Assembly: GCA_031415695.1 (NCBI GenBank)
Contig: JANOSH010000078.1
Coordinates: 1 to 5,309 of the forward strand
Length of the DNA: 5,309 nucleotides
Direction: 5' to 3'
Source: JANOSH01 sp031415695
GTDB taxonomy: Bacteria > Actinomycetota > Acidimicrobiia > Acidimicrobiales > Ilumatobacteraceae
Below the pieces are notes generated by a model. The model made no database searches and had not been told where the DNA came from. It worked only from the letters and a program-made list of their open reading frames with translations. Position numbers and translations under genes: made by a program. This document shows, one piece after another, positions 4,539 through 5,309 of the stretch (positions are counted from its first letter, which is position 1; every line of letters starts with the position of its first letter).

Positions 4539-5309
4539 GGGCGAGGTTGCTCTCGACGGTCTCTCGAAGAAGGCACAGATGACCGAGACGCGCATGTCGC
4601 GCCTCGCCGGTGGTCTGGGCACGCTGTCAGGTATCTTCGCTGGTATCGGTATCGGCCTAGCAGTGCGCGAGTTCTCGCGCCTGCTCGACGTCACAACGAC
4701 CATAGACAACAGGCTGCGCCTCGTCACGACCTCGACTGGCCAGCTAAATGCCGTCTATGACCAGCTGTTCCAAATCTCAAACGACACGCGGTCCTCGCTA
4801 GAGGCCAATGCCGACATGTTCAACCGTGTCTCGCAGGCTGTCGCAGGAACAGGCAAGTCCTACAACGACGTCCTAGCGTTCACCAAGCAGATCAACCAAG
4901 CGATGGCGATCTCGGGCACGTCAGGCGCGGCTGCTGCATCGGGTATCTACCAGCTCGGTCAGGCCCTGGCCACCGGGAAGCTGTCAGGCGACGAGTTCGT
5001 GTCCGTCAATGAGACGATGCCGCGAGTGATGCAGGCGCTTGCCGACTCCCTCGGCGTGCCACGAGGCGCGCTGAAGGACCTTGCAAAGGAAGGCAAGATC
5101 ACGGCGGACGCACTGTTCAAGGCGATGGCTGACGCAGCGCCCGCACTTGCTGGCGAGTTCGCCAAGATCACGCCGACGATTGCCAGCGCGTTCACTGTCC
5201 TACAGAACCAGATCCTGAACTTCGTCCGCGACGTCAACGCAGCCTCGGGGATCGGTGAGATCTTCGCGAACGCTATCCTTTTCATCGCCAACAACATCAA
5301 CTTCCTCGT
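4471..5309 (+). CDS. Tape measure protein, N-terminal part (3' end outside window)
   Basis: An open frame with no stop to the window edge, 279 complete codons visible. GTG at 4471 is chosen: the upstream in-frame stop is at 4441-4443, GAGG at 4462-4465 lies 5 nt before it, and it yields the natural N-terminus MAEQSSTLRVGVDSREM. ATG 4519 is the weaker alternative. Visible parts are an N-terminal segment (1-45), a glycine-rich hydrophobic stretch (47-65, GGLGTLSGIFAGIGIGLAV), then a domain matching the tape measure N-terminal domain (about 78-255) with NRLRLVTTSTGQL (80-92), INQAMAISGTSGAAA (141-155), QLGQALATGKLSGDEF (161-176), ETMPRVMQALADSLGV (181-196) and KEGKITADALF (206-216). The protein spans the tail lumen, sets tail length, and nucleates tube polymerisation with the G/GT chaperones. 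The start overlaps the GT extension by 68 nt. Confidence 0.9.
   Translation, partial: MAEQSSTLRVGVDSREMVTGARKGEVALDGLSKKAQMTETRMSRLAGGLGTLSGIFAGIGIGLAVREFSRLLDVTTTIDNRLRLVTTSTGQLNAVYDQLFQISNDTRSSLEANADMFNRVSQAVAGTGKSYNDVLAFTKQINQAMAISGTSGAAAASGIYQLGQALATGKLSGDEFVSVNETMPRVMQALADSLGVPRGALKDLAKEGKITADALFKAMADAAPALAGEFAKITPTIASAFTVLQNQILNFVRDVNAASGIGEIFANAILFIANNINFL
4500..4518. other. Overlapping palindromes inside the GT / tape measure overlap
   Basis: The segment reads GGGAG-TCGA-CTCCC-GGGAG. Positions 4500-4513 (GGGAGTCGACTCCC) form a perfect 14-bp palindrome and 4509-4518 (CTCCCGGGAG) a perfect 10-bp palindrome sharing the middle arm. It begins 29 nt after the tape measure GTG, in DNA read in two frames. 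A small mRNA hairpin is possible; a chance origin in GC-rich coding sequence is also quite possible. Confidence 0.35.

Overview
The window reads as the head-to-tail joining and early tail region of a tailed bacteriophage (or prophage) with a long, probably siphovirus-type tail. All genes lie on the + strand, are packed head to tail with 4 to 68 nt overlaps, and follow the usual synteny: head-tail adaptor, head closure, neck/tail completion, tail terminator, major tail (tube) protein, tail assembly chaperone with a -1 frameshift extension, tape measure protein. No integrase, tRNA, IS, CRISPR or host gene is visible. The sequence is moderately GC-rich and uses canonical AAGGAG-type ribosome binding sites. 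That fits a bacterial host with a normal anti-Shine-Dalgarno but does not identify it.

Layout. 2-676 is the C-terminal part of a calcineurin-like metallophosphoesterase whose start lies upstream of the window. 677-772 is a 96-nt gap holding a perfect 9-bp inverted repeat and a sigma70-like promoter candidate in front of a strong RBS. 773-2445 is a translationally coupled block of four connector genes (adaptor, head closure, neck, tail terminator). 2464-3666 is the major tail tube protein. 3667-3747 is a second short gap that is unusually rich in nested inverted and direct repeats. 3748-4140 is the tail assembly chaperone (lambda gpG role). It ends in an A AAA AAC slippery heptamer directly before its stop, and a -1 shift there opens a 133-residue extension to 4538 (lambda gpGT role). 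4471-5309 is the N-terminal part of the tape measure protein, starting at a GTG inside the chaperone extension and running off the right edge.

Working together: the adaptor, head-closure and neck proteins connect the portal of the filled head to the tail. The terminator caps the tail tube built from the major tail protein. The G and GT chaperones load tube subunits around the tape measure protein, which sets tail length. No wholly new system is evident. The points most worth a second look are the frameshift cassette with its internal Shine-Dalgarno, the structured gap between tube and chaperone genes, the metallophosphoesterase inside a structural operon, and the inverted repeat plus promoter candidate ahead of the connector genes.
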